DNA of 64,000 nucleotides from Streptomyces sp. yr375 (lineage in GTDB: Bacteria; Actinomycetota; Actinomycetes; Streptomycetales; Streptomycetaceae): contig NZ_FOFF01000004.1 in the NCBI RefSeq assembly GCF_900110755.1, positions 230,312-294,311 on the forward strand, in the 5' to 3' direction. This document shows, one piece after another, positions 55,161 to 63,672 of this stretch. Every line of letters starts with the position of its first letter. The stretch's first letter is position 1. The translations under genes were made by a program, and so were the position numbers. The notes below the pieces were generated by a model, which saw nothing but the letters and a program-made list of their open reading frames with translations, did not search any database and was not told the origin of the DNA.

Positions 55161-55522
55161 CTACTCGTCCTCCGGTCACACATCTCGTCGTACGTCGTAC
55201 GTCGTCTACGTCGTCGTACGCCCGGGTGGTAGACAGCAGCCGTACGGGCACGGTTGCAGTCGTAGGGAACGGTTCCGGGCGTGTCGAGCAGACCTTACGG
55301 CCCCGCACCCCTGTCGTTCGCCCCCTCGAACAACTCGGGATGGACACGGTCTTGTCCGGACCGCCGGTCAAAGGCTAGCTTCTCCTTGTATAGAAAGCGC
55401 TTGCTGTAACGCTGATCAGGAAGAGGCGTACGCGGCGCGCACACACCGCGTACGAAACGCGCGGGCATCCCGGCGAGAACCACCGGCATGCCACCGCGCA
55501 CGACGCCTACGAAGGGATCGAC
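55161..55522. promoter_or_regulatory. Divergent LacI/oxidoreductase promoter region
   Basis: 362 bases. From left: a run of CGTCGTA/CGTACGT repeats at 55186-55220, the near-palindrome GGAACGGTTCC at 55266-55276, and the operator-like AAGCGCTT at 55395-55402 (GAAAGCGCTTGC in full). No gene was seen. Confidence 0.6.
55393..55404. promoter_or_regulatory. Candidate LacI-family operator
   Basis: GAAAGCGCTTGC holds the perfect 8-bp palindrome AAGCGCTT with the central CG of LacI-family sites, 119 bases before the oxidoreductase start. Confidence 0.6.
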
Positions 55523-56680
55523 GTGACACGCAAGACGGTGCGGATCGCCATGAACGGCGTGACGGGGCGCATGGGCTACCGCCAGCACCTCGTCCGCTCC
55601 ATCCTGGCCCTGCGCGAACAGGGCGGCCTCGACCTCGGCGACGGCACCGTGCTGTGGCCGGAGCCGATCCTCGTCGGCCGCCGCGAGCACGCCCTGCGGG
55701 CGCTCGCCGAGCAGCACGGCCTGGACCCGGAGAACGTCTCCACGGACGTCGACGCGGTCCTCGCCGACCCGACCGTCGAGATCTACTTCGACGCCCAGGT
55801 GACGTCCGCCCGCGAGGAGGCGATCACGAAGGCGATCGCGGCCGGCAAGCACATCTACACGGAGAAGCCGACGGCGACCGGCCTCGACGGCGCCCTGGAA
55901 CTGGCCCGGCTGGCCACGGCGGCCGGCATCAAGCACGGCGTCGTCCAGGACAAGCTGTTCCTCCCGGGCCTGCTCAAGCTGAAGCGCCTCATCGACGGCG
56001 GCTTCTTCGGCCGGATCCTGTCCATCCGGGGCGAGTTCGGCTACTGGGTCTTCGAGGGCGACTGGCAGGCCGCCCAGCGCCCGTCGTGGAACTACCGCGC
56101 GGAGGACGGCGGCGGCATCGTCGTCGACATGTTCCCGCACTGGGAGTACGTGCTGCACGAGCTGTTCGGCCGTGTGAAGTCCGTCCAGGCCATCGCCACC
56201 ACCCACATCCCGCAGCGCTGGGACGAGAACGGCAAGCCCTACGACGCCACCGCCGACGACGCCGCCTACGGCATCTTCGAACTCGAGGGCGGCGCGATCG
56301 CCCAGATCAACTCCTCCTGGGCGGTCCGCGTGGGCCGCGACGAACTCGTCGAGTTCCAGGTAGACGGCACGGAGGGCTCGGCGGTCGCCGGCCTGCGCAA
56401 CTGCCGTGTCCAGCACCGCAGTTCGACCCCCAAGCCGGTCTGGAACCCGGACATCCCCGCCACCTACTCCTTCCGCGACCAGTGGCAGGAGATCCCGGAC
56501 AACCAGGACTTCGACAACGGCTTCAAGGCCCAGTGGGAGCTGTTCCTGCGGCACGTCTACGCCGACGCCCCCTACCACTGGGACCTGCTGGCCGGCGCCC
56601 GTGGCGTCCAACTCGCCGAGCTGGGCCTGAAGTCCTCGCTGGAGGGCCGCCGCCTCGACATCCCGGAGGTTACGCTGTGA
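55523..56680 (+). CDS. Gfo/Idh/MocA-family oxidoreductase
   Basis: 385 residues from a GTG at 55523. N-terminal Rossmann fold (VRIAMNGVTGRMGYRQHLVRS, a variant glycine-rich loop), the family EKP motif in GKHIYTEKPTATGLDGA, and a C-terminal substrate domain with DMFPHWEYVLHELFG carrying the usual catalytic Asp/His region. Oxidises a sugar, inositol or sugar acid with NAD(P). Followed by coupled DUF993 and isomerase genes (4-base overlaps), which together make a catabolic operon. Confidence 0.9.
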   Translation: MTRKTVRIAMNGVTGRMGYRQHLVRSILALREQGGLDLGDGTVLWPEPILVGRREHALRALAEQHGLDPENVSTDVDAVLADPTVEIYFDAQVTSAREEAITKAIAAGKHIYTEKPTATGLDGALELARLATAAGIKHGVVQDKLFLPGLLKLKRLIDGGFFGRILSIRGEFGYWVFEGDWQAAQRPSWNYRAEDGGGIVVDMFPHWEYVLHELFGRVKSVQAIATTHIPQRWDENGKPYDATADDAAYGIFELEGGAIAQINSSWAVRVGRDELVEFQVDGTEGSAVAGLRNCRVQHRSSTPKPVWNPDIPATYSFRDQWQEIPDNQDFDNGFKAQWELFLRHVYADAPYHWDLLAGARGVQLAELGLKSSLEGRRLDIPEVTL

Positions 56681-57831
56681 CGATCCAACTCCCGGACGCA
56701 GCAGGCACCTTGAGGCCGTACGAGCCCCGCACGGAACCCCTCGCCCTGACCACCGGCGCCCCCTTCACCTCCCGTACGGTCTTCTCGGCGGCGCACGTCG
56801 TGGCGGACCCGTTCGCGGACGTGTCCCCCGATTCCCCCGCCGCCGTCGACTGGGACGCCACCCTCGCCTTCCGCCGCCACCTGTGGTCCCACGGGCTGGG
56901 CGTCGCCGAGGCGATGGACACCGCCCAGCGCGGCATGGGCCTGGACTGGGCCGGCGCCGCCGAACTCATCCGCAGGTCGGCGGCCGAGGCCAGGTCGGTG
57001 GGCGGTCTGATCGCCTGCGGCGTCGGCACCGACCAGCTCACCGCCCCGGCGACCCTCGCGGAGGTCCGCACGGCCTACGAGGAGCAGCTCGCTTTGGTGG
57101 AGGAGTCGGGCGCCCGCCCGATCCTGATGGCGTCCCGAGCCCTGGCGGCGGCCGCTTCCGGCCCCGACGATTACCTCGACGTCTACGGCCACCTCCTGCG
57201 CCAGTCCTCGGACCCGGTGATCCTGCACTGGCTGGGCCCGATGTTCGACCCGGCGCTGGAGGGCTACTGGGGCTCGTCCGACCTGGACGCGGCGACGGAC
57301 ACGTTCCTGGAGGTCATCGCGGCCCACCCCGACAAGGTGGAGGGCATCAAGGTCTCGCTCCTGGACGCCCAGCGCGAGATCGACATCCGCCGCCGCCTCC
57401 CCCAGGGCGTCCGCTGCTACACCGGCGACGACTTCAACTACCCCGAGCTGATCGCGGGCGACGAAAAGGGCTTCAGCCACGCGCTGTTGGGCATCTTCGA
57501 CCCCTTGGGCCCGCTGGCGGCGGAGGCGGTAAGAGTCCTGGACACAGGCGACACGGCAGGGTTCCGCTCGCTGCTCGACCCCACAGTCGAACTGTCCCGC
57601 CACCTCTTCCAACCCCCCACCCGCTTCTACAAGACGGGCGTGGTCTTCCTGGCCTGGCTGGCCGGCCACCAGTCGCACTTCACGATGGTCGGCGGCCTCC
57701 AGTCGGCCCGCTCCCTCCCGCACTTCGCCCGCGCCTACGAACTCGCCGACGGCCTGGGGCTGTTCCCCGACCCGAAACTGGCGGAGGAACGCATGAAGAC
57801 CCTGCTGGCCATGTACGGAGTGACCCGATGA
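56677..57831 (+). CDS. DUF993 / dihydrodipicolinate synthase-like protein
   Basis: 384 residues from a GTG overlapping the previous stop. A TIM-barrel protein of the DUF993 type: DWDATLAFRRHLWSHGLGVAEAMDTAQRGMGLDW, GGLIACGVGTDQL, VILHWLGPMFDPALEGYWGSSDL, KVEGIKVSLLDAQREIDIRRRLPQGVRCYTGDDFNYPELIAGD. The lysine in GIKVSLL and the tyrosine region resemble class I aldolases, suggesting cleavage of a keto-deoxy sugar acid. The reaction is not established. Coupled on both sides. Confidence 0.85.
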   Translation: MTIQLPDAAGTLRPYEPRTEPLALTTGAPFTSRTVFSAAHVVADPFADVSPDSPAAVDWDATLAFRRHLWSHGLGVAEAMDTAQRGMGLDWAGAAELIRRSAAEARSVGGLIACGVGTDQLTAPATLAEVRTAYEEQLALVEESGARPILMASRALAAAASGPDDYLDVYGHLLRQSSDPVILHWLGPMFDPALEGYWGSSDLDAATDTFLEVIAAHPDKVEGIKVSLLDAQREIDIRRRLPQGVRCYTGDDFNYPELIAGDEKGFSHALLGIFDPLGPLAAEAVRVLDTGDTAGFRSLLDPTVELSRHLFQPPTRFYKTGVVFLAWLAGHQSHFTMVGGLQSARSLPHFARAYELADGLGLFPDPKLAEERMKTLLAMYGVTR

Positions 57832-58670
57832 CCACAACTGCCAACCCGTTGGCCCGCTTCAGCATCAACCAGATGACGGTGAAGCAGTTGTCGATGCCCG
57901 AACTGGTCGACGCCTGCGTGGAGTTGGGCGTGCCGGCGGTCGGCCTGTGGCGCGAGCCGGTCCAGACGTACGGTGTGGAGGCCACCGCCAAACTGGTCCG
58001 CGACGCGGGCCTGACGGTGACGACGCTGTGCCGGGGCGGCTTCTTCACGGCGATCGACCCGACCGAACGCGCGGCGGCCCTGTCCGACAACCGCCGCGCG
58101 ATCGACGAGGCGGCAGCACTGGGCACCGAGGTGCTGGTGCTGGTCTCCGGCGGCCTACCGCCCGGCTCGAAGGACCTGCACGGCGCCCGGGAACGCATCG
58201 CGGACGCACTGGCGGAGCTGGGCCCCTACGCCGAGACCCACGGCGTGAAACTGGCCATCGAGCCCCTGCACCCCATGTACGCCGCCGACCGCTGCGTGGT
58301 CTCCACCCTCACCCAGGCCCTGGACCTGGCCGAACGCTTCCCGGCCCACCAGGTAGGCGTGGCCGTGGACACGTACCACATCTGGTGGGACGACCAGGCC
58401 CCCACCCAGATCGCCCGCGCCGGCGCCTCCCACCGCATCCACACCTTCCAACTCGCCGACTGGACCACCCCGTTGCCCGAGGGAGTCCTCACCGGCCGAG
58501 GCCAGATCGGCGACGGCGCCATCAACATGCGCGAATGGCAGACCCACGTGGAAACAGCCGGCTACACGGGCCCCATCGAGGTCGAACTGTTCAACGACGG
58601 TTTGTGGGCGAGAAACGGCAGGGAGGTACTGGCGGAAACGGCGGCCCGGTTCATAGAACACACGGCGTAA
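57828..58670 (+). CDS. Sugar phosphate isomerase/epimerase
   Basis: 280 residues. ATG inside the DUF993 stop (ATGA). A xylose-isomerase-like TIM barrel: FSINQMTVKQLSMPELVDACVELGVPAVGLWRE, VLVLVSGGLPPGSKDL, LAIEPLHPMYAADRCVV, GVAVDTYHIWWDDQ and IHTFQLADWTTPLPEG, with metal-binding Glu, Asp and His in these segments. Likely isomerises the product or substrate of the two upstream enzymes. A terminator follows. Confidence 0.9.
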   Translation: MTTTANPLARFSINQMTVKQLSMPELVDACVELGVPAVGLWREPVQTYGVEATAKLVRDAGLTVTTLCRGGFFTAIDPTERAAALSDNRRAIDEAAALGTEVLVLVSGGLPPGSKDLHGARERIADALAELGPYAETHGVKLAIEPLHPMYAADRCVVSTLTQALDLAERFPAHQVGVAVDTYHIWWDDQAPTQIARAGASHRIHTFQLADWTTPLPEGVLTGRGQIGDGAINMREWQTHVETAGYTGPIEVELFNDGLWARNGREVLAETAARFIEHTA

Positions 58671-58709
58671 CACGTCCCCGAGGCAGTGCCCAGTGCAGTG
58701 CCGTGCAGC

Positions 58710-58740
58710 GTCCGGAGAGGAAGCACCGACCTCTCCGGAC
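58710..58740 (+). terminator. Terminator of the oxidoreductase operon
   Basis: Perfect 11-bp arms GTCCGGAGAGG / CCTCTCCGGAC with a 9-base loop, 40 bases after the isomerase stop. It isolates the operon from the defence-like pair. Confidence 0.85.
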
Positions 58741-58843
58741 ACTGCCGTATCCGCGGGCGTCGACTTCGCCGTACCGGACTCGGGTCCGGGATCCCGCACC
58801 TGAACCACTGAAGGACCGGTCCCCGACCGTAGGATCGCTTCCC

Positions 58844-60277
58844 ATGTACGTCAGCCGGATCCTCGTACAGGACATCAAGTCCTTCCACGGTCCACGTCAG
58901 GTCGACCTCACCCTCACCCGCCCCGATGGCAGTCACGCCGGCTGGACGGTGCTCGCGGGCCGCAACGGCTCGGGCAAGACGACGCTGCTACGGGCTATGG
59001 CGCACGCGCTCAGCGGGCCGGTGGCCGCGCGTGGTCTCGTCCAGGGGTATGAGAACTGGATCGCCCGAGGGGCCGATTCGGGCACCGTGGTGGCCGAGAT
59101 CGTCAGGCACGGAATCTTCGACGGGTTCACTGCCTCGGGCCGTACCTCGAACAAGTTCCGGACCGGGCTGCGGTGGACGGCGCCGAAGGAGGGAGCCGGG
59201 GGACGCAGAGGCGCACAGCCCGCACTGGAGGAGATCAGGCACAGTGCCAAGGCGACGAGCGCCAGCCCGGCGCAACGGGGGCCGTGGGCCGACAACCCGG
59301 TGGGCTGGTTCTGCGCCGCGTACGGCCCGTTCCGCCGGATGGCGGGGGGCTCGGGTGAGGTGCAGCGACTGATGCTGGCATCCGGACCGGTGGCCCGGCA
59401 GGCAAGCCTGTTCCACGAGGACGCGTCCCTCGCCGAGGGCGTGGCCTGGCTCATCGAGCAGCACCTGCGCGAGTTCGAGGGCAGGGAAGGCGCCGCGGGG
59501 CTGAAGAGGGCGGCGCTGGCGGTGCTCGGTGACGGGCTGCTCCCGGACGGCTATCGCGTGGAGGAAGTCGACTCCGAGGGCCTGTGGGTCACCCGCGGAG
59601 GGCAGCGCTTCACGCTGCGGGAGATGAGTGACGGTTTCCGCACGGTCGCGGCACTCGTCGTCGACCTCCTGAAGCAGATCCACGACGCGTTCGGCGACGC
59701 GGCGTTCACTGGAGAGGGCGAGCATTCGTTGCTTCGCCTGGTACCGGGCGTGGTCATCATCGACGAGATCGACGCCCATCTGCACGTCTCCTGGCAGCGT
59801 CGCATCGGCCCGTGGCTGACCTCCCACTTCTCCAACATCCAGTTCATCGTCACCACGCACAGCCCGTACATCTGCCAGGCGGCGGACCCCGGCGGTCTGA
59901 TCCGGCTCCCCGGTGTGGACGAGGCGCGCCCGCCCGAGGTCATCGACGAGGACCTGTACGACCGTGTGGTGTACGGCAGCGGCGACGACGCCGTCCTCTC
60001 GGACCTGTTCGGCCTGGACACCCCGTACTCCGAGCGGGCAGAGCAGGCCAGGGCCGAGTTCGTGGACCTGGAGGCGCAGATCTACGACGGGGCCACGTCC
60101 CCCGAGTCGCTCGCCCGCTACCGGGAACTGAAGGAGCGGCTCACCAGCTCGCCGTCGGCCCGTGTGGACGAGGTGTCGGCCCATCTCCACCGGCTCGCGG
60201 AGGAGATCGCCGAGAACACACAGGACACGACAAATACGACGGGTACGCCGGATACGTCGGGTGAGGAGCGGGAGTGA
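58844..60277 (+). CDS. AAA/ABC-type ATPase, PtuA-like component of a candidate Septu defence system
   Basis: 477 residues of the SMC/OLD-type ATPase class. Walker A is GRNGSGKT at 39-46, after the MYVSRILVQDIKSFHG start typical of this class. An ABC-like signature LREMSDGFR is at 258-266, Walker B VVIIDEIDAHLH at 303-314 and the H-loop VTTHSP at 336-341. A helical insertion fills 100-250. No separate TOPRIM domain is visible, unlike OLD nucleases; the acidic C-terminus ends in a Thr-rich tail. Its stop overlaps the GTG of an HNH nuclease gene. This is the gene order of Septu PtuA-PtuB. Confidence 0.85.
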   Translation: MYVSRILVQDIKSFHGPRQVDLTLTRPDGSHAGWTVLAGRNGSGKTTLLRAMAHALSGPVAARGLVQGYENWIARGADSGTVVAEIVRHGIFDGFTASGRTSNKFRTGLRWTAPKEGAGGRRGAQPALEEIRHSAKATSASPAQRGPWADNPVGWFCAAYGPFRRMAGGSGEVQRLMLASGPVARQASLFHEDASLAEGVAWLIEQHLREFEGREGAAGLKRAALAVLGDGLLPDGYRVEEVDSEGLWVTRGGQRFTLREMSDGFRTVAALVVDLLKQIHDAFGDAAFTGEGEHSLLRLVPGVVIIDEIDAHLHVSWQRRIGPWLTSHFSNIQFIVTTHSPYICQAADPGGLIRLPGVDEARPPEVIDEDLYDRVVYGSGDDAVLSDLFGLDTPYSERAEQARAEFVDLEAQIYDGATSPESLARYRELKERLTSSPSARVDEVSAHLHRLAEEIAENTQDTTNTTGTPDTSGEERE

Positions 60278-61023
60278 TCCGGCTGCCGCGGGCCGCCCTG
60301 TCGCCGGTCACGGTGGCGAAACTGGGGGACTATACGGAGGAGATCCGACAGCAGGCCACGGAGCAGGCCCGCAAGGCCAAGGCGAAGGATCTCTGGGCGA
60401 ACCGCCGACAGGTCCGCCCCGCACTCGCCACCGCCCTGGCCCAGATGGCCCCCGGCCACGAACGCTGCATGTACTGCGGTGACGGCCAGGGCACGGACAT
60501 CGACCACTTCGAGCCCAAGAGCCGCACCCCGCTGCGCACCTTCGACTGGCTCAACCACCTCCTCGCCTGCTCGTACTGCAACAGCAACCAGAAGCGGAAC
60601 CAGTTCCCGACGAGCCTCGAAGGCACCCACCTCCTCGTCGACCCGACCGCCGAGGACCCCTTGGACCACCTGCGACTGGTACTCCCGCTCGGAACGTACC
60701 GGCCACTGACCGACCGGGGCCGGGCCTGCATCGAGGTGTTCGGCCTCAACACGAGGGCGGTCCTGGTCAAGGGCCGCCGGGACGCCTACGCGACGGCCCG
60801 GCACTCGATCGAACTGTGGCGCATAGCCATGGACAAGGGCCAGCGCACGAAGGCCACCGAGATCGTCCGGGTCGCCTGGAACCGCCCCCTGGTCGACGTC
60901 CTGGTCGCCATGTTCCACCAGTCCGGACACCCCTCGGCCGACGCGCTGTTCGTAGGAGAGGCCGAGGTACTCACCCTCCTCCGAGACCCCGAACTCCGCA
61001 CCGCATTCCTGCCCCCGGGCTAG
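60274..61023 (+). CDS. HNH endonuclease, PtuB-like component of a candidate Septu defence system
   Basis: 249 residues from a GTG in the ATPase stop (GTGA). The HNH core is complete: C65-MY-C68, then DIDHFEPK (75-82) with the catalytic His, N94 in WLNHLLA, and C99-SY-C102-N103 with K107, so a zinc-bound beta-beta-alpha-metal nuclease is expected. The N-terminal 60 residues are charged and helical; the C-terminal half is helical without known motifs. PtuB proteins of Septu and retron-associated HNH proteins share this layout. No reverse transcriptase is present. An IS5-type remnant begins within about 10 bases of the stop. Confidence 0.85.
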   Translation: MIRLPRAALSPVTVAKLGDYTEEIRQQATEQARKAKAKDLWANRRQVRPALATALAQMAPGHERCMYCGDGQGTDIDHFEPKSRTPLRTFDWLNHLLACSYCNSNQKRNQFPTSLEGTHLLVDPTAEDPLDHLRLVLPLGTYRPLTDRGRACIEVFGLNTRAVLVKGRRDAYATARHSIELWRIAMDKGQRTKATEIVRVAWNRPLVDVLVAMFHQSGHPSADALFVGEAEVLTLLRDPELRTAFLPPG

Positions 61024-61028
61024 GAGTT

Positions 61029-61489
61029 GTCTTCAAGTGTCACGCCCACATCAGGAGCGATGCGAGGGTGACGGCTGCCGGTAGGACTCGGCGGTCTTGT
61101 CATAGCGGGTGGCGATGCCACGCCACTGCTTGAGCTGGTTGAAGCAGCGTTCCACCGCGTTGCGCCGCTTGTAGCCAGTCGATGTCCCCGGCCGCGTCCG
61201 CTTCCGCCTGGGCGAGCCGGAGCATCCGCTCGAAGGTCCTGTCGAGAGGCCGACGGCGAAAAGGGGTGTGCAGTGTGGCCCACGGGCCGTACCGCTCGGG
61301 CACGTCCCGTCAGGCAGTGCCGGTGCGGAACTTCCACACGGTCCCGCTGAGCACGGTGCGGTCGTCCGACCGCTTCCGGCCCCGCAAGGACTCGGGCAGC
61401 AGCGGCCGGACGAACTCCCCCTCGGCATCCGACAGTTCATGACGACGTATCACCCGAGCATGATCCACCACTCAAGATCATTTGAAGAC
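61029..61489 (-). mobile_element. Remnant of an IS5-family insertion sequence
   Basis: Ends are marked by inverted repeats GTCTTCAAGTG (61029-61039) and CATTTGAAGAC (61479-61489), 10 of 11 matching. The interior holds a decayed transposase with a several-hundred-base internal deletion. The left end abuts the HNH gene. Confidence 0.75.
61040..61453 (-). pseudogene. Decayed IS5-family transposase
   Basis: The minus strand starts with VIRRHELSDAEGEFVRPLLP and continues LRGRKRSDDRTVLSGTVWKF, a typical IS5-group N-terminus. A TGA interrupts where RTGTAW is expected. The frame resumes with RDVPERYGPWATLH to AAGDIDW, then jumps by deletion to the C-terminal NAVERCFNQLKQWRGIATRYDKTAESY, after which a frameshift leads to AAVTLASLL in another frame. 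The catalytic middle is missing, so it is inactive. Confidence 0.85.
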
Positions 61490-61531
61490 GCGCCCCCTGG
61501 ACGCCTTCCGGCTGCCCTGACCGGGTGAGTT

Positions 61532-62788
61532 TCAGTCGCTACCTGGGATGAGTTCACCGGTCGCGGCATCGATCGCCACATCCCGCTTGCCACTGCCGAC
61601 AAGCCACACCGGTCGCCATTCGCCCTTGATCTGTTGGGCGAGAAGCAAGGTGGAGTCGGTCGGCAGGCCAGTCGCCTGCTCGGCGAGATCCCTGGCCTTG
61701 GCTTCGTCGACCGTGACCGACGGCAGGGCCGGGTCGTCGACAGCCCTAGCTGTAAACCCGATGACCCGCCCTGTCGTAGTGACGGTGAGATCGAGACGCA
61801 TCGGCAACAGAACCCCGTCGGTGTACCGTCGGTAAGCCACCACGTAGGCATGTGTGGGACCGTCTCCTACGGAGCGGATCTGCTGCTTGCTGCCCGCTAC
61901 GTTCCTGGGGAACCACATACGGGCGAACTTGTCTGCGGCCGTGGCGACTTGTTTCTTGCTGAAGCTGCCTTCATCGCCACGCGTGTTGGAAGACCAGGCA
62001 CTTTCCAGATCTTTCTCCGGCCACCAGCCTGCGATGCTCCCACGGTTCGTCTCGGCGGTGATCTTCAGGCGCTTTCCACGCTTCTCAGTTGTCGTCTCGC
62101 GAACCTGGGTGTCGCTACCGTAGATGCCCTTGGCTGCTGTATTGATCCACTCATCGGCTTGAATCGCGGATTCTGCGAAGTTCTTCCTCTGGTCGTCAAT
62201 CGCAACGATGTCGACCGAATCGACACGGGAATGGAAGACGCCGCCCAAAGCCACGGTACCGACCAGGGCAAGCGATGTCCCCCAGAGTAGATCACGCACG
62301 GGCTTGCGCAGTGACTGGCGCCGCTGGTGCAGCCAGAGAGCTCCTGCCAGGGATCCCAATGCGGCACCCGTTGTATTCGCTGCGAGGTCCGTCACACTGC
62401 ACGAGCGGCCCAGGTTCACAAAGGACTGGATGAGTTCGACAGCTCCACTCAGGCACCCGAACGCCACTGCGACTGTCGCCGGCCGCTTGAATTGCAGCAC
62501 GGTCAGAAACGCGCCGGGCGCGAAGAGAGCGATGTTCAGCAGGGAACTCGTCGACGTGAACAGATGCGCGGGCATGCCGGTGTCGCACTGACCGGACTCC
62601 AAGCCTGCGTCGCCTGGCAGGAGGGTCACGGTGACGATGCCGACCAGGTAGGCAGTCAGCGCCGTCCGCAAACGCCACGGTTTGTTCCTGGCTTTGGCGA
62701 TGAGTGCCGTGGGTACCGCGACGAGGGCAGCCAGGATCAGGAAGGTGACGATGAGGCCGGGCACGGCCTTGATGGATGCTTCGATCAC
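61532..62788 (-). CDS. VanZ-like membrane protein with C-terminal soluble domain
   Basis: 418 residues. Four or five membrane segments in the first 150 residues with VanZ-like motifs (GIVTVTLLPGD, LLNIALFAPGAFL, SGAVELIQSFVNLGRSCSVTDLAANTTGAALG). Another helix (LLWGTSLALVGTVALGGVFH) leads to an extracytoplasmic region of about 220 residues. Its end is PepSY-like (VTVDEAKARDLAEQATG... VAIDAATGELIPG). VanZ-type proteins can give low-level glycopeptide resistance, but here the role is unknown. GC looks lower than in the neighbouring core genes. Confidence 0.75.
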   Translation of the reverse strand: MIEASIKAVPGLIVTFLILAALVAVPTALIAKARNKPWRLRTALTAYLVGIVTVTLLPGDAGLESGQCDTGMPAHLFTSTSSLLNIALFAPGAFLTVLQFKRPATVAVAFGCLSGAVELIQSFVNLGRSCSVTDLAANTTGAALGSLAGALWLHQRRQSLRKPVRDLLWGTSLALVGTVALGGVFHSRVDSVDIVAIDDQRKNFAESAIQADEWINTAAKGIYGSDTQVRETTTEKRGKRLKITAETNRGSIAGWWPEKDLESAWSSNTRGDEGSFSKKQVATAADKFARMWFPRNVAGSKQQIRSVGDGPTHAYVVAYRRYTDGVLLPMRLDLTVTTTGRVIGFTARAVDDPALPSVTVDEAKARDLAEQATGLPTDSTLLLAQQIKGEWRPVWLVGSGKRDVAIDAATGELIPGSD

Positions 62789-62810
62789 GAGGTGGCCTTA
62801 AGTACACGAA

Positions 62811-62837
62811 GCCGGGACGTCGGTGAGACGTCCCGGC
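62811..62837 (-). terminator. Terminator of the small secreted protein gene
   Basis: 11-bp arms GCCGGGACGTC / GACGTCCCGGC, 5-base loop, 15 bases past the stop at 62852. Confidence 0.85.
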
Positions 62838-62851
62838 CACCGTGGAAGTGG

Positions 62852-63244
62852 TTAGCAGACGCTGAGGTTGGGGGTGTAGTAGTTGCCGGTGCTGGCTTTC
62901 ATGTAACCGGCGATGGAGCAGTCCGGGACATCGGACTTCTTCTTTCCGCCCCAACTGTGTGACAGTGTCTGGCCCGAAGAGATCGACTTTTGCGTGTCCA
63001 CGACCAGAGACGCCCCGGTGTCCATCGCGAGCTGGATCGTGACCTTGCTGCCACCAGTCTTCTTGTACGTGGTGGAGGAGTAGTACAAGGCGCAGTTACC
63101 GCTTACGAGACACCCGTCGTCCCCGTTGATCGTCAGAACCCCGTTCGATAGCTGAGTGCTCTTGGATCCGAACGCAAACGCGGACGTTCCCGTAAGGACA
63201 AGTGCACCTGTCATAGCCGCAATAGCCAGCGCTTTCTTCAGCAC
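62852..63244 (-). CDS. Small secreted hypothetical protein
   Basis: 130 residues with a clear Sec signal (MLKKALAIAAMTGALVLTG, cleavage near AFA-F). The mature chain is about 105 residues, rich in Ser, Thr, Gly and Lys, with four cysteines (GCLVSGNC; DCSIAGY; C-terminal SVC) likely forming two disulfides. No family recognised. The upstream gap has ordinary AT-richer promoter-like sequence. Its own hairpin terminator separates it from the VanZ gene. Confidence 0.72.
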   Translation of the reverse strand: MLKKALAIAAMTGALVLTGTSAFAFGSKSTQLSNGVLTINGDDGCLVSGNCALYYSSTTYKKTGGSKVTIQLAMDTGASLVVDTQKSISSGQTLSHSWGGKKKSDVPDCSIAGYMKASTGNYYTPNLSVC

Positions 63245-63382
63245 TGTGTTCCCCCTCGTGGTCAGTGAGGTGCTTGTGTCATTTACAGGCTCAATAACCC
63301 GTGAAGGCTAGCCCGGACGGATTTGACGAGGCCAGGTAAAATTGGGGCTGTGTCTCAAAGTGGATCACGAATGGCTTGACCG

Positions 63383-63667
63383 CTACCGGGCTCCGTCGGT
63401 CACCCAGGGTTCGGCGCGCGCAACATCATCACCGCTGGTGAACGACACCTCGACAATCTTCGCTACGGGTGTGCCCTGCGCGAAGAGCAGGATCATCTGG
63501 ACCCGGTGCCAGGTCACCACGGAGCCGGTGCCCCGGCGGATGATCCGCAACAGCCGCCGGCCCTCGTCATCGTCGATCTCCGGCATGGCGGACGACCTCC
63601 TCGGCCACGCCGACGCACTCCTCACGGAACACCGGACGACCAGTCGGGAAGCCGCAAGCCCGCGCAC
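63383..63667 (-). pseudogene. N-terminal fragment of an IS630-family transposase
   Basis: The frame contains EIDDDEGRRLLRIIRRGTGSVVTWHRVQMILLFAQGTPVAKIVEVSFTS, the HTH start of IS630-type transposases. The match fades after that and a TAG follows. The 5' end is cut at 63672 by the boundary of another IS630-type element. Not functional. Confidence 0.75.
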
Positions 63668-63672
63668 CGCAC

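Noticed and set aside
58844..61023. Retron or Gabija/OLD system instead of Septu
   Set aside because: No reverse transcriptase or msr/msd-like sequence was seen nearby, and neither TOPRIM nor UvrD-like helicase is encoded.
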